Origin: Campylobacter concisus
GTDB lineage: Bacteria; Campylobacterota; Campylobacteria; Campylobacterales; Campylobacteraceae
Reading direction: 5' to 3'
Length of the DNA: 64,000 nt
Assembly (NCBI RefSeq): GCF_003048835.2
Contig: NZ_CP060705.1
Span: 868,001 to 932,000 of the forward strand
Part shown: positions 50,315 to 59,969 of the stretch, piece by piece
Layout: every line of letters starts with the position of its first letter
Numbering within the stretch: position 1 is the stretch's first letter
Notes under the pieces: generated by a model
Told to the model about the DNA's origin: nothing
The model's database searches: none
The model's input: the letters and a program-made list of their open reading frames with translations, nothing else
Program-made: the position numbers and the translations under genes

Positions 50315-51783
50315 TACTTGCTTTTAAATTTGACTGCTTTAAAGACCCAGCCTTTTTGGCGCCATTTCTAAGCTCATTAGCTAAAGATCTTAAGCACTCT
50401 ATAAGCTGCAAAGATGATCAAATTTGCCTAAAGGTAAGTGGCTTCGCCAAGGAGCTTAGCACCCTAGCAGACAGAGCTAGCGTCATCTTGCCTTATAGCC
50501 TTTATATAAAGCATAGCGAGGTTGATACAGCAGATGAGCTTGACGTGGCAGGTGAGATTAAAGATATAAAATTTGGCACGCTTAGCCCATCTCAAGCGGC
50601 GGCATTTTTGGCTAATGGCAAGGCTATTTTAAATGAAAGTGGCACGCTTGCTTTGAGTAAATTTGATGGTGAGATAACGCTTGATAATTTTAATGAAAAG
50701 CTAAAAACCTGCCTAAATTTATTAAAAAATGGTAAGAGCATTTGCGTAGAGCAAGATGAAAATTTATATGAAATTTCTCTTGTGGTAAAATTTGATGTAA
50801 ATTTCTTGATGCCTGTAAATTTAAAGCAGCTACCAAAAATTTTTATAGCTGGTGATAGGGCGCAGATCGCGCTTGCTAGCTTTGAAAAGCCACTTTTGGC
50901 ACTAAAAACGACAGCTATTTATAGGCAAAACCACGAGGGCACACCGCTATTTTTTGACGTGATGGCGCCAAATGACCTTTTTCTTTACGCCCTTTGCGAA
51001 CAGCTAAATAAAGATGGCTTTAGCTTTTTAAGCGTTTCTGTAAAGGAGCAAAAAAGAGCCCTTTCAAGGCTTGCCTTACTTGAAAATAGCGCACTTTTAA
51101 GCCCATTTTTTTATGTAAAAGATGAGAAATTTGAGCTTAGCTATTTGGGCGAGGTGGCTTTGGGGCTAAAATTTAGCAAATTTAGCGATGATGAAATTTG
51201 CCTGCTTTCAAAATCAAGCAAAACGCAGCTTCTCTTTTTACCAAAATTTAGTAGCTTTGAAGAAATTTATGAGCTTATAGGGGCTGAGGAGGGTGGCGAA
51301 AGACTACTTGAAAACTTCAGCAAAGAGCGCGCCCTGCCAAGTGGTAAATTTAGCTCAAACGCTAGCTTTTTCTCGCTATTTTGCATAGCTGGACGCTTGC
51401 TTGGCACAAGTAGTGACTTTAAAAAAGCAGGGGAGAATTTGCTTCTTATGGCAGCTGATTTTAGCGGTCAAAAGGGCGTTAGGATCGATTATAAAATGAA
51501 AGATGACTTTGGTTTAGACGGGGTTAAGTTTGTAAAAAGTATTATTTCATTTATCCTTGCTGGCGCTGGAGAGAAGAATATCAGCTTTGGTTGCACCGAG
51601 TCTTTGGCGCACTTTTTGAGCGATTTTAGCTATGAAAAACGAGATAAATTTAAGATCAAAAATGTTACTTTAAGCGGGGATTTATTTTATAATAAGGTAG
51701 TTAGCAACTTGATAAAAAAGCACCTAAACCCAAATATAAAAACAAATTTTGACCCCGGATTTGGCGTTGAGATCAAGCTTTAG
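50311..51783 (+). CDS. hydE: HydE-like hydrogenase accessory protein
   Basis: A 490-residue cytoplasmic protein with no metal-binding CxxC cluster or membrane segment visible. Its place directly after hydABCD and before hypF matches the fifth gene of the Helicobacter hydABCDE operon, whose product is needed for hydrogenase activity. The identification is by position and length, not by a motif I can cite. The N-terminal half has beta-rich YrdC- or HypF-like flavour in GTLSPSQAAAFLANGK, but I do not rely on this. hypF starts inside its last 35 bases. Confidence 0.65.
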   Translation: MILAFKFDCFKDPAFLAPFLSSLAKDLKHSISCKDDQICLKVSGFAKELSTLADRASVILPYSLYIKHSEVDTADELDVAGEIKDIKFGTLSPSQAAAFLANGKAILNESGTLALSKFDGEITLDNFNEKLKTCLNLLKNGKSICVEQDENLYEISLVVKFDVNFLMPVNLKQLPKIFIAGDRAQIALASFEKPLLALKTTAIYRQNHEGTPLFFDVMAPNDLFLYALCEQLNKDGFSFLSVSVKEQKRALSRLALLENSALLSPFFYVKDEKFELSYLGEVALGLKFSKFSDDEICLLSKSSKTQLLFLPKFSSFEEIYELIGAEEGGERLLENFSKERALPSGKFSSNASFFSLFCIAGRLLGTSSDFKKAGENLLLMAADFSGQKGVRIDYKMKDDFGLDGVKFVKSIISFILAGAGEKNISFGCTESLAHFLSDFSYEKRDKFKIKNVTLSGDLFYNKVVSNLIKKHLNPNIKTNFDPGFGVEIKL

Positions 51784-53992
51784 ATATGAGATCAAAGGCT
51801 TAGTTCAAGGCGTTGGTTTTAGACCTTTTGTCTATACTTTGGCGCATAAATTTGCCCTTGTTGGTGAAATTTACAATGATGATGAGGGCGTGAAGCTAAA
51901 TTTTAGCGGCGAAGAGGCCAGCTTTTTGGCTTTTGAAAAGGAGCTTTTTAGCTCGCTACCAGCCCTTGCTAGGATCGATGAACTGCATAAATTTAAGATA
52001 GATAAAATTTATGAAAAGCTCGAGATCATCGCCTCAAAGAGTGCTGCCAAGCAAGCGCCTATCTTGCCTGATTACGCACTTTGTGATGACTGCTTGCGCG
52101 AGTTTTATGACCCCACAAATCCACGCTACAAATATCCATTTATAAACTGCACCAACTGCGGACCGAGATTTTCCATCATAAAAGCCTTGCCTTATGACAG
52201 GGTAAATACGACGATGAGCGAGTTTAAGATGTGTAAATTTTGCGAGAGCGAATACAAAGATCCGCTTAATCGCCGCTACCACGCAGAGCCGATCTCTTGC
52301 CCAAACTGCGGACCAAAACTATATCTAAAAGATAAATTTGGCAAAGTCTTGGCTAGTGGGAACGAAGCGGCAAAAGAGGCGGCTAAGCTCATAAACGAGG
52401 GCAAAATTTTAGCCATTAAGGGCCTTGGTGGCTTTCATCTGGTTTGCGACGCGACAAATGAAGCAGCAGTTTGCGAGCTAAGAGCTAGAAAACATCGCCC
52501 AAGCAAGCCCTTTGCTCTGATGAGTAAAAATTTACAAAATGCTAGAGAGATAGCGCAAATTTCAGAGGCTGAGGCGAAGCTTCTTACTTCAAATTTAAAG
52601 CCAATCGTCTTGCTTGAAGCAAAAAATGGCTCAAATATCGCAAAAAGCGTAGCTCCAAATTTAAACAAACTTGGCGTTATGCTCGCATTTAGTGGCATAC
52701 ATCTTTTGCTATTTGACCACTTAGAACACGACATCATCGCAACTAGCGCAAACATTTCAGGCGAAGTGGTCATAAAAGACGAGAGCGAGCTAAGAGAAAA
52801 ACTAGGCGATGTCATAGACTTTTATCTTGATCACGACCGAGAAATTTACTCGCCAAGTGACGATAGTATTGCATTTTGCGTTGGTGATGAGATAATTTTT
52901 ACAAGAACAAGTCGTGGGCTAAATCCAAATTTCATCCATACAAATTTCAAGCAAAAAGGGACATTTTTAGCCCTTGGAGCGGAGCTAAAAAGCTCATTTT
53001 GTATCTACAAAGACGGACTTTTGATGGTTAGTCCGTATATCGGCGATCTAAAAAACGTGGCGACTTTTGATAGGTTTAAGGACATTTTCACCCTTTTTGA
53101 AACGACTTATGATCTAAAAATAGACAAGGTCATAGCCGATCTTCATCCAAATTTTTTAAATACAAAATGGGCGAAAGATCAGGGCTTTGAGCTAGTTCAT
53201 CTGCAGCATCACTACGCGCATTTGCTAAGTGTGATCTTTGAAAATGATTTGCCAGACAAAGAGTATCTTGGCTTTTGTTTTGACGGCACTGGATACGGAG
53301 AAGACGGCAAAATTTGGGGTGGCGAGGTTTTTAGGCTAGATAAAAATAGCTACAAAAGGGTTTGTCACTTTGATGAATTTAGCTTATTTGGTGGCGAAAA
53401 TAGCATAAAAAATATCTATCTCATCGCTTATTCTATTATTTTGAAGTATCAGCTTGAGGATGAAGGGCGTAAATTTTTAGTAAATTTTGATGAAAAGGTG
53501 CTTAGAAATTTCAAGATGATGGAGCAAAAGGGGCTAAATTTAGTAAAAACTAGCTCTGTTGGTAGGATATTTGACGCATTTGGTGCGATAATATGTGGCA
53601 TTTTTCACTCGAGTTTTGAGGGCGAAAGTGGCATGAGGCTTGAAGCACTTTATGATAAAAATTTAGATGCGTGTTACAAATTTAGTCTAAATGACGGAGT
53701 TATCGGCTTTAAAGATGCCTTTAAAAGTGCTCTAAAAGATAAGCCAAGAGTGGCTGCGACGGCATTTATAAATGGCATGGCTGATATTATTTTTGAAATT
53801 TCTAAAAGTGAGAAAAAAGAGATTTTATTAAGTGGCGGAGTTTTTCAAAATAAGACTTTGCTTGAGCTTATTTACAAAAAATTTACTAAAGTAAATTTGA
53901 AATTTTATATCAATAAGAAATTCTGTAGTAACGATTCTAACGTAAATTTAGGGCAAATTTATTATTATTTATCCACATTTTCTAATAAGTGA
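51749..53992 (+). CDS. hypF: Carbamoyltransferase HypF
   Basis: HypF makes the cyanide ligand precursor (thiocarbamate on HypE) from carbamoyl phosphate. 747 residues, full length. The N-terminal acylphosphatase domain has VQGVGFRPFVY, two zinc-finger motifs follow (CDDCLREF and CTNCGPRFS; then CKFC and CPNCGP), then a YrdC-like domain, and a Kae1-like domain with LHPNFLNTKW and HHYAHLLSV. The start is uncertain: TTG at 51749, 51761 or 51767 are all possible. All overlap hydE. Confidence 0.93.
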   Translation: MTPDLALRSSFRYEIKGLVQGVGFRPFVYTLAHKFALVGEIYNDDEGVKLNFSGEEASFLAFEKELFSSLPALARIDELHKFKIDKIYEKLEIIASKSAAKQAPILPDYALCDDCLREFYDPTNPRYKYPFINCTNCGPRFSIIKALPYDRVNTTMSEFKMCKFCESEYKDPLNRRYHAEPISCPNCGPKLYLKDKFGKVLASGNEAAKEAAKLINEGKILAIKGLGGFHLVCDATNEAAVCELRARKHRPSKPFALMSKNLQNAREIAQISEAEAKLLTSNLKPIVLLEAKNGSNIAKSVAPNLNKLGVMLAFSGIHLLLFDHLEHDIIATSANISGEVVIKDESELREKLGDVIDFYLDHDREIYSPSDDSIAFCVGDEIIFTRTSRGLNPNFIHTNFKQKGTFLALGAELKSSFCIYKDGLLMVSPYIGDLKNVATFDRFKDIFTLFETTYDLKIDKVIADLHPNFLNTKWAKDQGFELVHLQHHYAHLLSVIFENDLPDKEYLGFCFDGTGYGEDGKIWGGEVFRLDKNSYKRVCHFDEFSLFGGENSIKNIYLIAYSIILKYQLEDEGRKFLVNFDEKVLRNFKMMEQKGLNLVKTSSVGRIFDAFGAIICGIFHSSFEGESGMRLEALYDKNLDACYKFSLNDGVIGFKDAFKSALKDKPRVAATAFINGMADIIFEISKSEKKEILLSGGVFQNKTLLELIYKKFTKVNLKFYINKKFCSNDSNVNLGQIYYYLSTFSNK

Positions 53993-54037
53993 TGTATAAT
54001 TATTTTAAACGGTAATCAAACGAGAAAGGAGCAAAAA

Positions 54038-54451
54038 ATGGATAGTGTTATACGTTTTAGTGTTTCTTTGCCTAGTCAATTACTAGACGAACTAGATAGA
54101 AAAGTTAGCGAACAAGGCTACGCTTCTAGGAGTGAATTTACAAGGGATTTGATCCGTGAAAAGATCGTAAGCGACAGCTGGAAGGACGCTAACGAGGAGT
54201 TGATCGGGGTTTTGACGCTTATTTATGTGCATCATCACAACGATTTGGTGAATAAAAAAATGGATATCGAGCATGACTCTGATGTGAAGATCATCTGCAC
54301 AAATCACGTCCATGTCGATCACCACAACTGCTTAGAAACAATCTCTATAAGGGGCGAAGCGGAGAAGATAGAGCGCTTTGCTGATAGGATTGCTGGCTTA
54401 AAGGGTGTTAAGTTTTCTAAACTTACAAAGGCCGCTGTGCCTAAATTTTAA
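54038..54451 (+). CDS. nikR: Nickel-responsive regulator NikR
   Basis: A 137-residue ribbon-helix-helix repressor. The N-terminal [17 protein letters not shown] binds DNA. The ACT domain binds nickel with His 79, His 90, His 92 and Cys 98, matching E. coli positions 76, 87, 89 and 95 (offset 3). AAAGGAGC precedes the ATG. It sits between hydrogenase and hyp genes, consistent with control of nickel supply and enzyme synthesis. Confidence 0.94.
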   Translation: MDSVIRFSVSLPSQLLDELDRKVSEQGYASRSEFTRDLIREKIVSDSWKDANEELIGVLTLIYVHHHNDLVNKKMDIEHDSDVKIICTNHVHVDHHNCLETISIRGEAEKIERFADRIAGLKGVKFSKLTKAAVPKF

Positions 54452-54813
54452 GCTAAAAGCCTTTTTGGCTGTTAAATTTAGGATTTTTGTAAATAGCTAG
54501 CAGCGCTTTCTTGGCTGCGGAGCTTGTCTTATTTTGTCTTTTTGTTAGTTTTTTAGCAGTTTTTGTGATCCATTTTTGCAAATTTATAGCAGGTTTGCTA
54601 TTTCTTGCTTGCCTGATATCTTTTTTGTGGCGAAAAGTTTGATGACCGTTTGTTTTTTGCTTGGGCTTTGGCTAAAGCTAAATTTGCAAAAGCCCGCCCA
54701 AGTTTTTTGACTTTTTAAATTTCTCTCTTTTTTGCTTCATTTTTGTTCTGGCATTTTTGTCGCTTGTATGCTATCATTAGCCACAAAAAAATGTCATTTA
54801 AAGAGAATGAAAG
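54452..54813. other. Intergenic region after nikR
   Basis: No gene is seen. A nested hairpin at 54660-54702 followed by T6 looks like a terminator. Upstream, a weaker AGCC-TTTTT-GGCT hairpin lies at about 54458-54472. The last bases hold the promoter and AAAGAGAATGAAAG ribosome site of the DUF2157 gene. Confidence 0.5.
54660..54708 (+). terminator. Candidate terminator between nikR and the DUF2157 gene
   Basis: CTTGGGCTTT (from 54660) can pair with AAAGCCC/GCCCAAG ending at 54702, in two alternative nested registers, and is followed by TTTTTT (54703-54708). Confidence 0.5.
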
Positions 54814-56076
54814 ATGAATTTTTACAATAGAAATTTTCTAGCCAAAGAGCTAGATCGCTGGCAAAAAGAGGATGTGGTCGATAAGGCCACTGCTTTAAAG
54901 ATAGCAAATTTATATGAAATAGATCTAAACGCTCATAGCGAAAAGACTAGCTTTATCTTAAAGTTGGTTGCTTATCTCTTTTTCGCGCTGGCTTTTTTTA
55001 CCCTTGTTGGAGCTTACTGGGAGGAGATACCAAGGATGGGGCGCCTTGTCATCATCTTTGGAGTGCTTGCTCTTTTAAATTTTGGAGGAGTTTATTATCT
55101 CAAAAAAGGCAAAGACAAGCTTGGCACGGCTACGCTCTTTTTGGGAAATTTCTGCTACGGCGCAGCCATAGCGCTCATCGCTCAAATTTATAATATTAGC
55201 GACGAGCCAAGCGGAGGAGTTTTGCTCTGGAGCGTTGGAGCTATGGCGCTCTCTTTTGCTAGCAAAAAGGCCTTGCTAGTGGCTCAAAGCCTCGTTTTTG
55301 CGACGATCTGGTTTGTTTTAAAGGGCATGGGCGGCGAGTTTGCTTATGAATTTATCGTCTTTATAGCCATTGGTGCCTACACGCTTTATAAAAGCGACTC
55401 AGTATTTCTTGCGATTGTGCTTTTAGCGGATATATTTTTCTACATCGTTTCACTTTGCGCTAGGATCAGTGGGTTTAACGAATTTTATGACTATGATCTT
55501 ATGTTTAGAGCGCCGATGGCTGCTACTTTATCGCTCTCATACGCGCTTTTACTTGTTGCACTCTTTAGCACGTTAGCTAGCTTTAGAGATAGGCTAGCAC
55601 ACCTTGTAAAAGGCTTTGGCAAGTATCTTGGCATCGTTATCTTGGTCGTTTGTCTGATAGCTTATGCAAATGGTGATATCTACGAGCTAGAAGAAGATAA
55701 ATTTTGGTTTGCAAAAGCATTTTTTTATAGTAGCTTTGGCAAGATTTTTGCCGTATTTAGCATCGCTAGCATTGCGCTATTTTTCAAAGAGAAAAACAAA
55801 AGTGGCTTGTTTCTTGGCTTGATACTCTTTGCGTTGCCATTTGTCTTTAGTCTGGGTGTGGGATATGCAAATATCTTCTTCTCGCTAGCAAACATTATCG
55901 TTGCAGCCGTGCTTATAAAAAATGGCGAGCTTGCACTTGGACTATGCATGATATTCTTAGTTGCGGTGATTAGATACTTTGAACTAATAGGCGATTATTT
56001 AGGGGCTACGGCGCTATTTATCATCTTTGCCTTCGTCGTGCTCGTAGTTGCTGCTAAAAAAGGAGGCAAAAAATGA
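54814..56076 (+). CDS. DUF2157 multi-pass membrane protein
   Basis: A 420-residue protein. The N-terminal 45 residues are soluble (FLAKELDRWQKEDVVDKATALKIA, the DUF2157-like start). About 10-11 hydrophobic segments follow with the early pattern VAYLFFALAFFTLVGAYWEEIPRMGR. The family has no known function. It is paired with the GDYXXLXY gene, which starts within its stop region (4-base overlap). Insertion of the pair between nikR and hypB is unexplained. Confidence 0.85.
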   Translation: MNFYNRNFLAKELDRWQKEDVVDKATALKIANLYEIDLNAHSEKTSFILKLVAYLFFALAFFTLVGAYWEEIPRMGRLVIIFGVLALLNFGGVYYLKKGKDKLGTATLFLGNFCYGAAIALIAQIYNISDEPSGGVLLWSVGAMALSFASKKALLVAQSLVFATIWFVLKGMGGEFAYEFIVFIAIGAYTLYKSDSVFLAIVLLADIFFYIVSLCARISGFNEFYDYDLMFRAPMAATLSLSYALLLVALFSTLASFRDRLAHLVKGFGKYLGIVILVVCLIAYANGDIYELEEDKFWFAKAFFYSSFGKIFAVFSIASIALFFKEKNKSGLFLGLILFALPFVFSLGVGYANIFFSLANIIVAAVLIKNGELALGLCMIFLVAVIRYFELIGDYLGATALFIIFAFVVLVVAAKKGGKK

Positions 56077-56705
56077 AGATAAGATCGCTAATACTAGCCA
56101 TAATTTTTCAAATTTTACTAATAATTGCGATGCTCGCATACGCACTCATGCCACTTTATCTTGGAAAAGAGGTAAAAGTGAGGGTAAATCTTTATGATCC
56201 AAGGGATCTCTTTCGCGGAAACTACGTGAGCTTGAGCTATGATTTTTCAAATTTGCAGCAGTATAAATTTGATGAAAAAACTGGCAAAGAGATAGATCTA
56301 TATGATAGAAATTTCTCAAAAAATGATGAAATTTACGCCATTTTAAAGCAAGATGCGAATGCCACTTATGCTTTTGATAAATTTAGCTTTACTAAGCCAA
56401 AAGATGCTCTTTTCTTAGCTGGCAAATTTGATGGATATTTATTTGTAAAATACGGCATCGAAGAGTTTTATATGCCAACTAAAAAGGCTCAGCAAACCGA
56501 GCGAGAGATGATGGATCAAGATGTGGATGCTTTTGCTGTTTTGATGGTGATGGATGATGGCAGAGCGAGGCTAAAAGATCTCATCATCACACCAAATGGC
56601 AAACAAAAAAATAGCGATGAAAATTTTGATGAAAATGGCTACACAGATGATAACGAAAGCTTTGAGGAGCTAGATAAAAACACAAGCTTGCAAGATCAAA
56701 GGTAA
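56073..56705 (+). CDS. GDYXXLXY-domain membrane-anchored protein
   Basis: A 210-residue protein with an N-terminal membrane helix (about 7-28). It has the signature region DPRDLFRGNYVSLSY (the GDYXXLXY motif in variant form, G-NYV-LSY). The C-terminal part is acidic and charged. The partner is typically the DUF2157 membrane protein, as here. Function unknown. After it comes about 120 bases of AT-rich sequence before hypB. Confidence 0.82.
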   Translation: MKIRSLILAIIFQILLIIAMLAYALMPLYLGKEVKVRVNLYDPRDLFRGNYVSLSYDFSNLQQYKFDEKTGKEIDLYDRNFSKNDEIYAILKQDANATYAFDKFSFTKPKDALFLAGKFDGYLFVKYGIEEFYMPTKKAQQTEREMMDQDVDAFAVLMVMDDGRARLKDLIITPNGKQKNSDENFDENGYTDDNESFEELDKNTSLQDQR

Positions 56706-56828
56706 ATTTAAAGGTTAATTAAAAAACGGGTTAATTTATCTCATTTGCATAAAATGCCCTTAAATTTTAATTTTATTTTTAAATTTAAGCGTTAAAATCT
56801 CTAAAAATTAATAAAAAAGGATAATAAA

Positions 56829-57641
56829 ATGTGTAAAGATTGCGGTTGTTCAATGGGAAATCACGCCCACACTCACACTCATGCTGACGGCACCACTCAC
56901 TCACACCCACACACTCACGACGGGCATACAGATCACGCTCATGACGCACACGAGCATAGCCACGAGGCTCACGCACACCCTGTGCTAAACGAGAGTAAAA
57001 CGATAGACGTGATAGAGAAAATTCTATCTGAAAACGACAAAGAGGCCGCTCACAACAGAGCGCATCTTGATGAAAAAAAGATACTTTGTGTAAATTTGAT
57101 GAGTAGTCCGGGCGCTGGCAAGACTACGCTTTTAGAGGCTACGATAAAGGCTGGCAAATTTAAAATAGGCGTTGTCGAGGGCGATTTAGAGACTAACCAA
57201 GATGCCGACCGCATAGTAAAAGCTGGCGCAAAAGCTCATCAGATAAGCACAGGTCAGACCTGCCATTTAGACGCTTTTATGGTGCATGAGGGGCTTCATC
57301 ATCTGCCACTAAACGAGCTTGATCTAGTCTTTATAGAAAATGTTGGAAATTTAGTTTGCCCTGCAAGCTACGACGTTGGCTCACACTTTAACGCTGTGCT
57401 TCTTTCAGTGCCAGAGGGCGATGATAAGGTGAGCAAATATCCAGTGATGTTTAGAGCTGCTGACGTGCTTTTGATCACAAAAGCTTCGCTTGCACCGCAC
57501 TTTGACTTTGATATCGAGCGAGTGAAAAACGACGCTAGAAAGCTAAATCCAAAGGTTGATATCTTTGTAGTAGATAGCAAAACAGGCGAGGGCATCGATA
57601 AATGGATAAGTTATTTGGAATTTAAAAAAGAGCTAAGATAA
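56829..57641 (+). CDS. hypB: Nickel incorporation GTPase HypB
   Basis: A 270-residue GTPase that helps deliver nickel to hydrogenase (and urease where present). The first residues MCKDCGC bind metal. The next 45 residues are a histidine-rich nickel-storage tract (about 16 His within the first 51 residues). The SIMIBI G domain has SSPGAGKTTLLEA, EGDLETNQDADRI, CHLDAFMV and KASLAPH. First gene of hypBCDEA. Confidence 0.95.
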   Translation: MCKDCGCSMGNHAHTHTHADGTTHSHPHTHDGHTDHAHDAHEHSHEAHAHPVLNESKTIDVIEKILSENDKEAAHNRAHLDEKKILCVNLMSSPGAGKTTLLEATIKAGKFKIGVVEGDLETNQDADRIVKAGAKAHQISTGQTCHLDAFMVHEGLHHLPLNELDLVFIENVGNLVCPASYDVGSHFNAVLLSVPEGDDKVSKYPVMFRAADVLLITKASLAPHFDFDIERVKNDARKLNPKVDIFVVDSKTGEGIDKWISYLEFKKELR

Positions 57642-57880
57642 TGTGTCTTTCGATCCCTTCAAAAGTAATAGAAATAGATGAAAATAACGTTGCTACCGTC
57701 GAGACTCTGGGCGTTACTAGAAAGGTAAGCCTAGATCTCATCTCTGAAGAGGTAAAGGTTGGCGAATACGTGCTAATCCACGTTGGATACGCCATGCAAA
57801 AGATTGACACGCAGTTTGCGCTTGAGAGCTTGGAGGTCTATCAAAAGATCGCTGAGGATATGGACGCGGGGAAAATTTGA
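57641..57880 (+). CDS. hypC: Hydrogenase maturation chaperone HypC
   Basis: A 79-residue chaperone. The N-terminal cysteine is in MCLSIPSKVIEI; GVTRKVSLDLI and VLIHVGYAMQKID are family blocks. It carries the Fe(CN)2CO unit with HypD to the large subunit. It overlaps the hypB stop and is followed directly by hypD. Confidence 0.95.
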   Translation: MCLSIPSKVIEIDENNVATVETLGVTRKVSLDLISEEVKVGEYVLIHVGYAMQKIDTQFALESLEVYQKIAEDMDAGKI

Positions 57881-58968
57881 TGGATCTTATCAATGATTTT
57901 CGCGATAAAAATTTAATCCTAGCCCTTTCAAAACTGATACAAAAAGAGAGCGTAAAACCGCTAAATATCATGGAAATTTGCGGCGGCCACACGCATAGCA
58001 TTATGAAATTTGCACTGCCAAGCTTGGTTGGAGAGCATATAAATTTCGTCCACGGCCCAGGCTGTCCGGTCTGCGTGATGCCAAAGAGCCGCATAGATGA
58101 GGCCTGTAAGCTTGCTAGCATGGATAATGTGATCTTTTGCACGCTAGCTGACATGCTAAGAGTGCCTGGCTCAAAGACAAGCTTGCAAAAGCTTCGCGGC
58201 GAGGGACACGACATAAGGGCACTTTACACGCCACTTGATGCGCTAAATATCGCTAAGCAAAACCCAGACAAAAAGGTCATATTTTTTGCCATTGGCTTTG
58301 AGACGACGACTCCGATGAGTGCAAATTTAGTTGAAAAAGTGGTGCAAGAGGGCATTAAAAATTTATACTTTCACATAAATCACGTAACCGTCCCAGCTCC
58401 AGTTAGAGCCATAATGAGCGATGAGAACGTAAGGATAGACGCATTTTTGGGGCCAAGCCACGTGAGCGTCATCACTGGAAGCAAAATTTATAAAGAGCTA
58501 GCAGATGAGTTTAAAAGACCGATCGCCATTAGCGGTTTTGAGCCGCTTGACATCATGGCAAGTGTGCTAAATTTAGTCCGTCAGCAAAACGCAGGCACTT
58601 ATGAAGTCTATAACGAGTATGCAAGGGCGGTTAAAGAAGAGGGCAATTTAAGAGCAAAAGAGCTCATAGCTAAGTATTTTGAGCCGTGCGACTTTGTCTG
58701 GAGAGGCCTTGGTGAGATAGCGCAAAGTGGCATGAAACTAAAAGATGAGTTTGCCTACCTTGACGCCAGAGTGCAGTTTGACTGCAGCGTAGAGAGCGCT
58801 GGCGAGAGCAAGGCTTGCATTTGCGGGCAAATTTTAAGAGGGCTAGCAAAACCGACCGATTGTAAGGTCTTTGGCAAGGTCTGCAACCCACAAAATCCGA
58901 TAGGATCGTGCATGGTATCAAGCGAGGGCGCTTGTGCGGCATATTTTAAATACGCAAGAGTTGGTTAA
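57880..58968 (+). CDS. hypD: Hydrogenase formation protein HypD
   Basis: A 362-residue iron-sulfur protein that assembles Fe(CN)2CO with HypC. It shows MEICGGHTHSI, GPGCPVCVMP, FFAIGFETTTP and the C-terminal cysteine set AGESKACICGQILRGLAKPTDCKVFGK with GSCMVSSEGACAAYF. The ATG at 57880 has GGGGA upstream and overlaps the hypC stop; a TTG one codon earlier is less likely. Confidence 0.95.
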   Translation: MDLINDFRDKNLILALSKLIQKESVKPLNIMEICGGHTHSIMKFALPSLVGEHINFVHGPGCPVCVMPKSRIDEACKLASMDNVIFCTLADMLRVPGSKTSLQKLRGEGHDIRALYTPLDALNIAKQNPDKKVIFFAIGFETTTPMSANLVEKVVQEGIKNLYFHINHVTVPAPVRAIMSDENVRIDAFLGPSHVSVITGSKIYKELADEFKRPIAISGFEPLDIMASVLNLVRQQNAGTYEVYNEYARAVKEEGNLRAKELIAKYFEPCDFVWRGLGEIAQSGMKLKDEFAYLDARVQFDCSVESAGESKACICGQILRGLAKPTDCKVFGKVCNPQNPIGSCMVSSEGACAAYFKYARVG

Positions 58969-58976
58969 GGAATTTA

Positions 58977-59969
58977 ATGAAAAAGATAATGCTAAGCCAC
59001 GGCGGCGGCGGCGAGGAGATGAACTCGCTTATAAACGAAACGATATTTAAAATTTTTGATAATGAAATTTTAAGGCAGAGCAACGACTCGGCGATATTAA
59101 ATTTAAACGGCAAGATCGCATTTAGCTCAGATAGCTTTGTGGTAACTCCCATTTTTTTTAATGGCGGCGATATCGGCAAGATCGCAGCTTGCGGCACGAT
59201 AAACGACCTTGCGATGGTTGGAGCAAGCGCAAAATACCTAAGCTGCTCGCTCATCATCGAAGAGGGGCTTAGTATAGAGGAGCTTGAAAAGGTGCTTGGC
59301 TCACTTGCAAAAACATGTAAAGAGAGTGGTGTGAGCGTCGTTTGTGGTGATACAAAGGTCGTGCCAAATGGCAAATGCGACAAAATTTTTATAAACACAG
59401 CAGGCATCGGCGAGATAGTTTGCGAGGGCGTGGAGCTTAAAAATTTAAAAGCAGGGGCAAAAATTCTCATCTCTGGAGATGTTGGCAGACATGGCGGTGT
59501 GGTGCTAGCAGCAAGAGAGGAATTTGAGCTTGGGCTTGATCTAAAAAGTGACTGCAAGAGCCTAAAAGAGGTTGCTTTAAGGTTATTTGGCGCTGGCATA
59601 AAGCCGCAGTGCATGCGCGATGCGACTAGGGGCGGACTAAGTGCGGTGCTAAATGAGTGGGCTAAATTTAGTAAATTTGACATCTTGGTTTTTGAAGAAA
59701 ATATCAAGGTGGCAGACGAAGTGATGGGCGTTTGTGAGCTCTTTGGTTTTGAGCCTTATGAGCTTGCAAATGAAGGCACTTTTGTTATGGCTGTTGATGA
59801 GAGCCAGGCTGAGGACGCGCTTAAAATTTTAAAAGAATTTGATAAAAACGCGATGATAATTGGCGAGGTAATGGAAGCTAAAAACGAGCGTGTCATCATC
59901 GAAAACGCCTATAAATCAAGAAGATTTCTCGAGCCACCAAAGGGCGAGCTACTACCAAGGATCTGCTAA
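58977..59969 (+). CDS. hypE: Hydrogenase maturation protein HypE
   Basis: A 330-residue ATPase that dehydrates the thiocarbamate to the cyanide ligand. It begins MLSHGGGGEEMN, with later SDSFVVTPIFFNGGDIGK and GDTKVVP. The essential C-terminal cysteine is in PRIC, the last residue. AAGGAATTTA precedes the ATG. The hypA start overlaps its stop codon. Confidence 0.96.
   Translation: MKKIMLSHGGGGEEMNSLINETIFKIFDNEILRQSNDSAILNLNGKIAFSSDSFVVTPIFFNGGDIGKIAACGTINDLAMVGASAKYLSCSLIIEEGLSIEELEKVLGSLAKTCKESGVSVVCGDTKVVPNGKCDKIFINTAGIGEIVCEGVELKNLKAGAKILISGDVGRHGGVVLAAREEFELGLDLKSDCKSLKEVALRLFGAGIKPQCMRDATRGGLSAVLNEWAKFSKFDILVFEENIKVADEVMGVCELFGFEPYELANEGTFVMAVDESQAEDALKILKEFDKNAMIIGEVMEAKNERVIIENAYKSRRFLEPPKGELLPRIC

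Noticed and set aside
58946-59707. A 253-codon minus-strand frame opposite hypE
   Set aside because: Lies antisense to a clear HypE with intact motifs; shadow frame.
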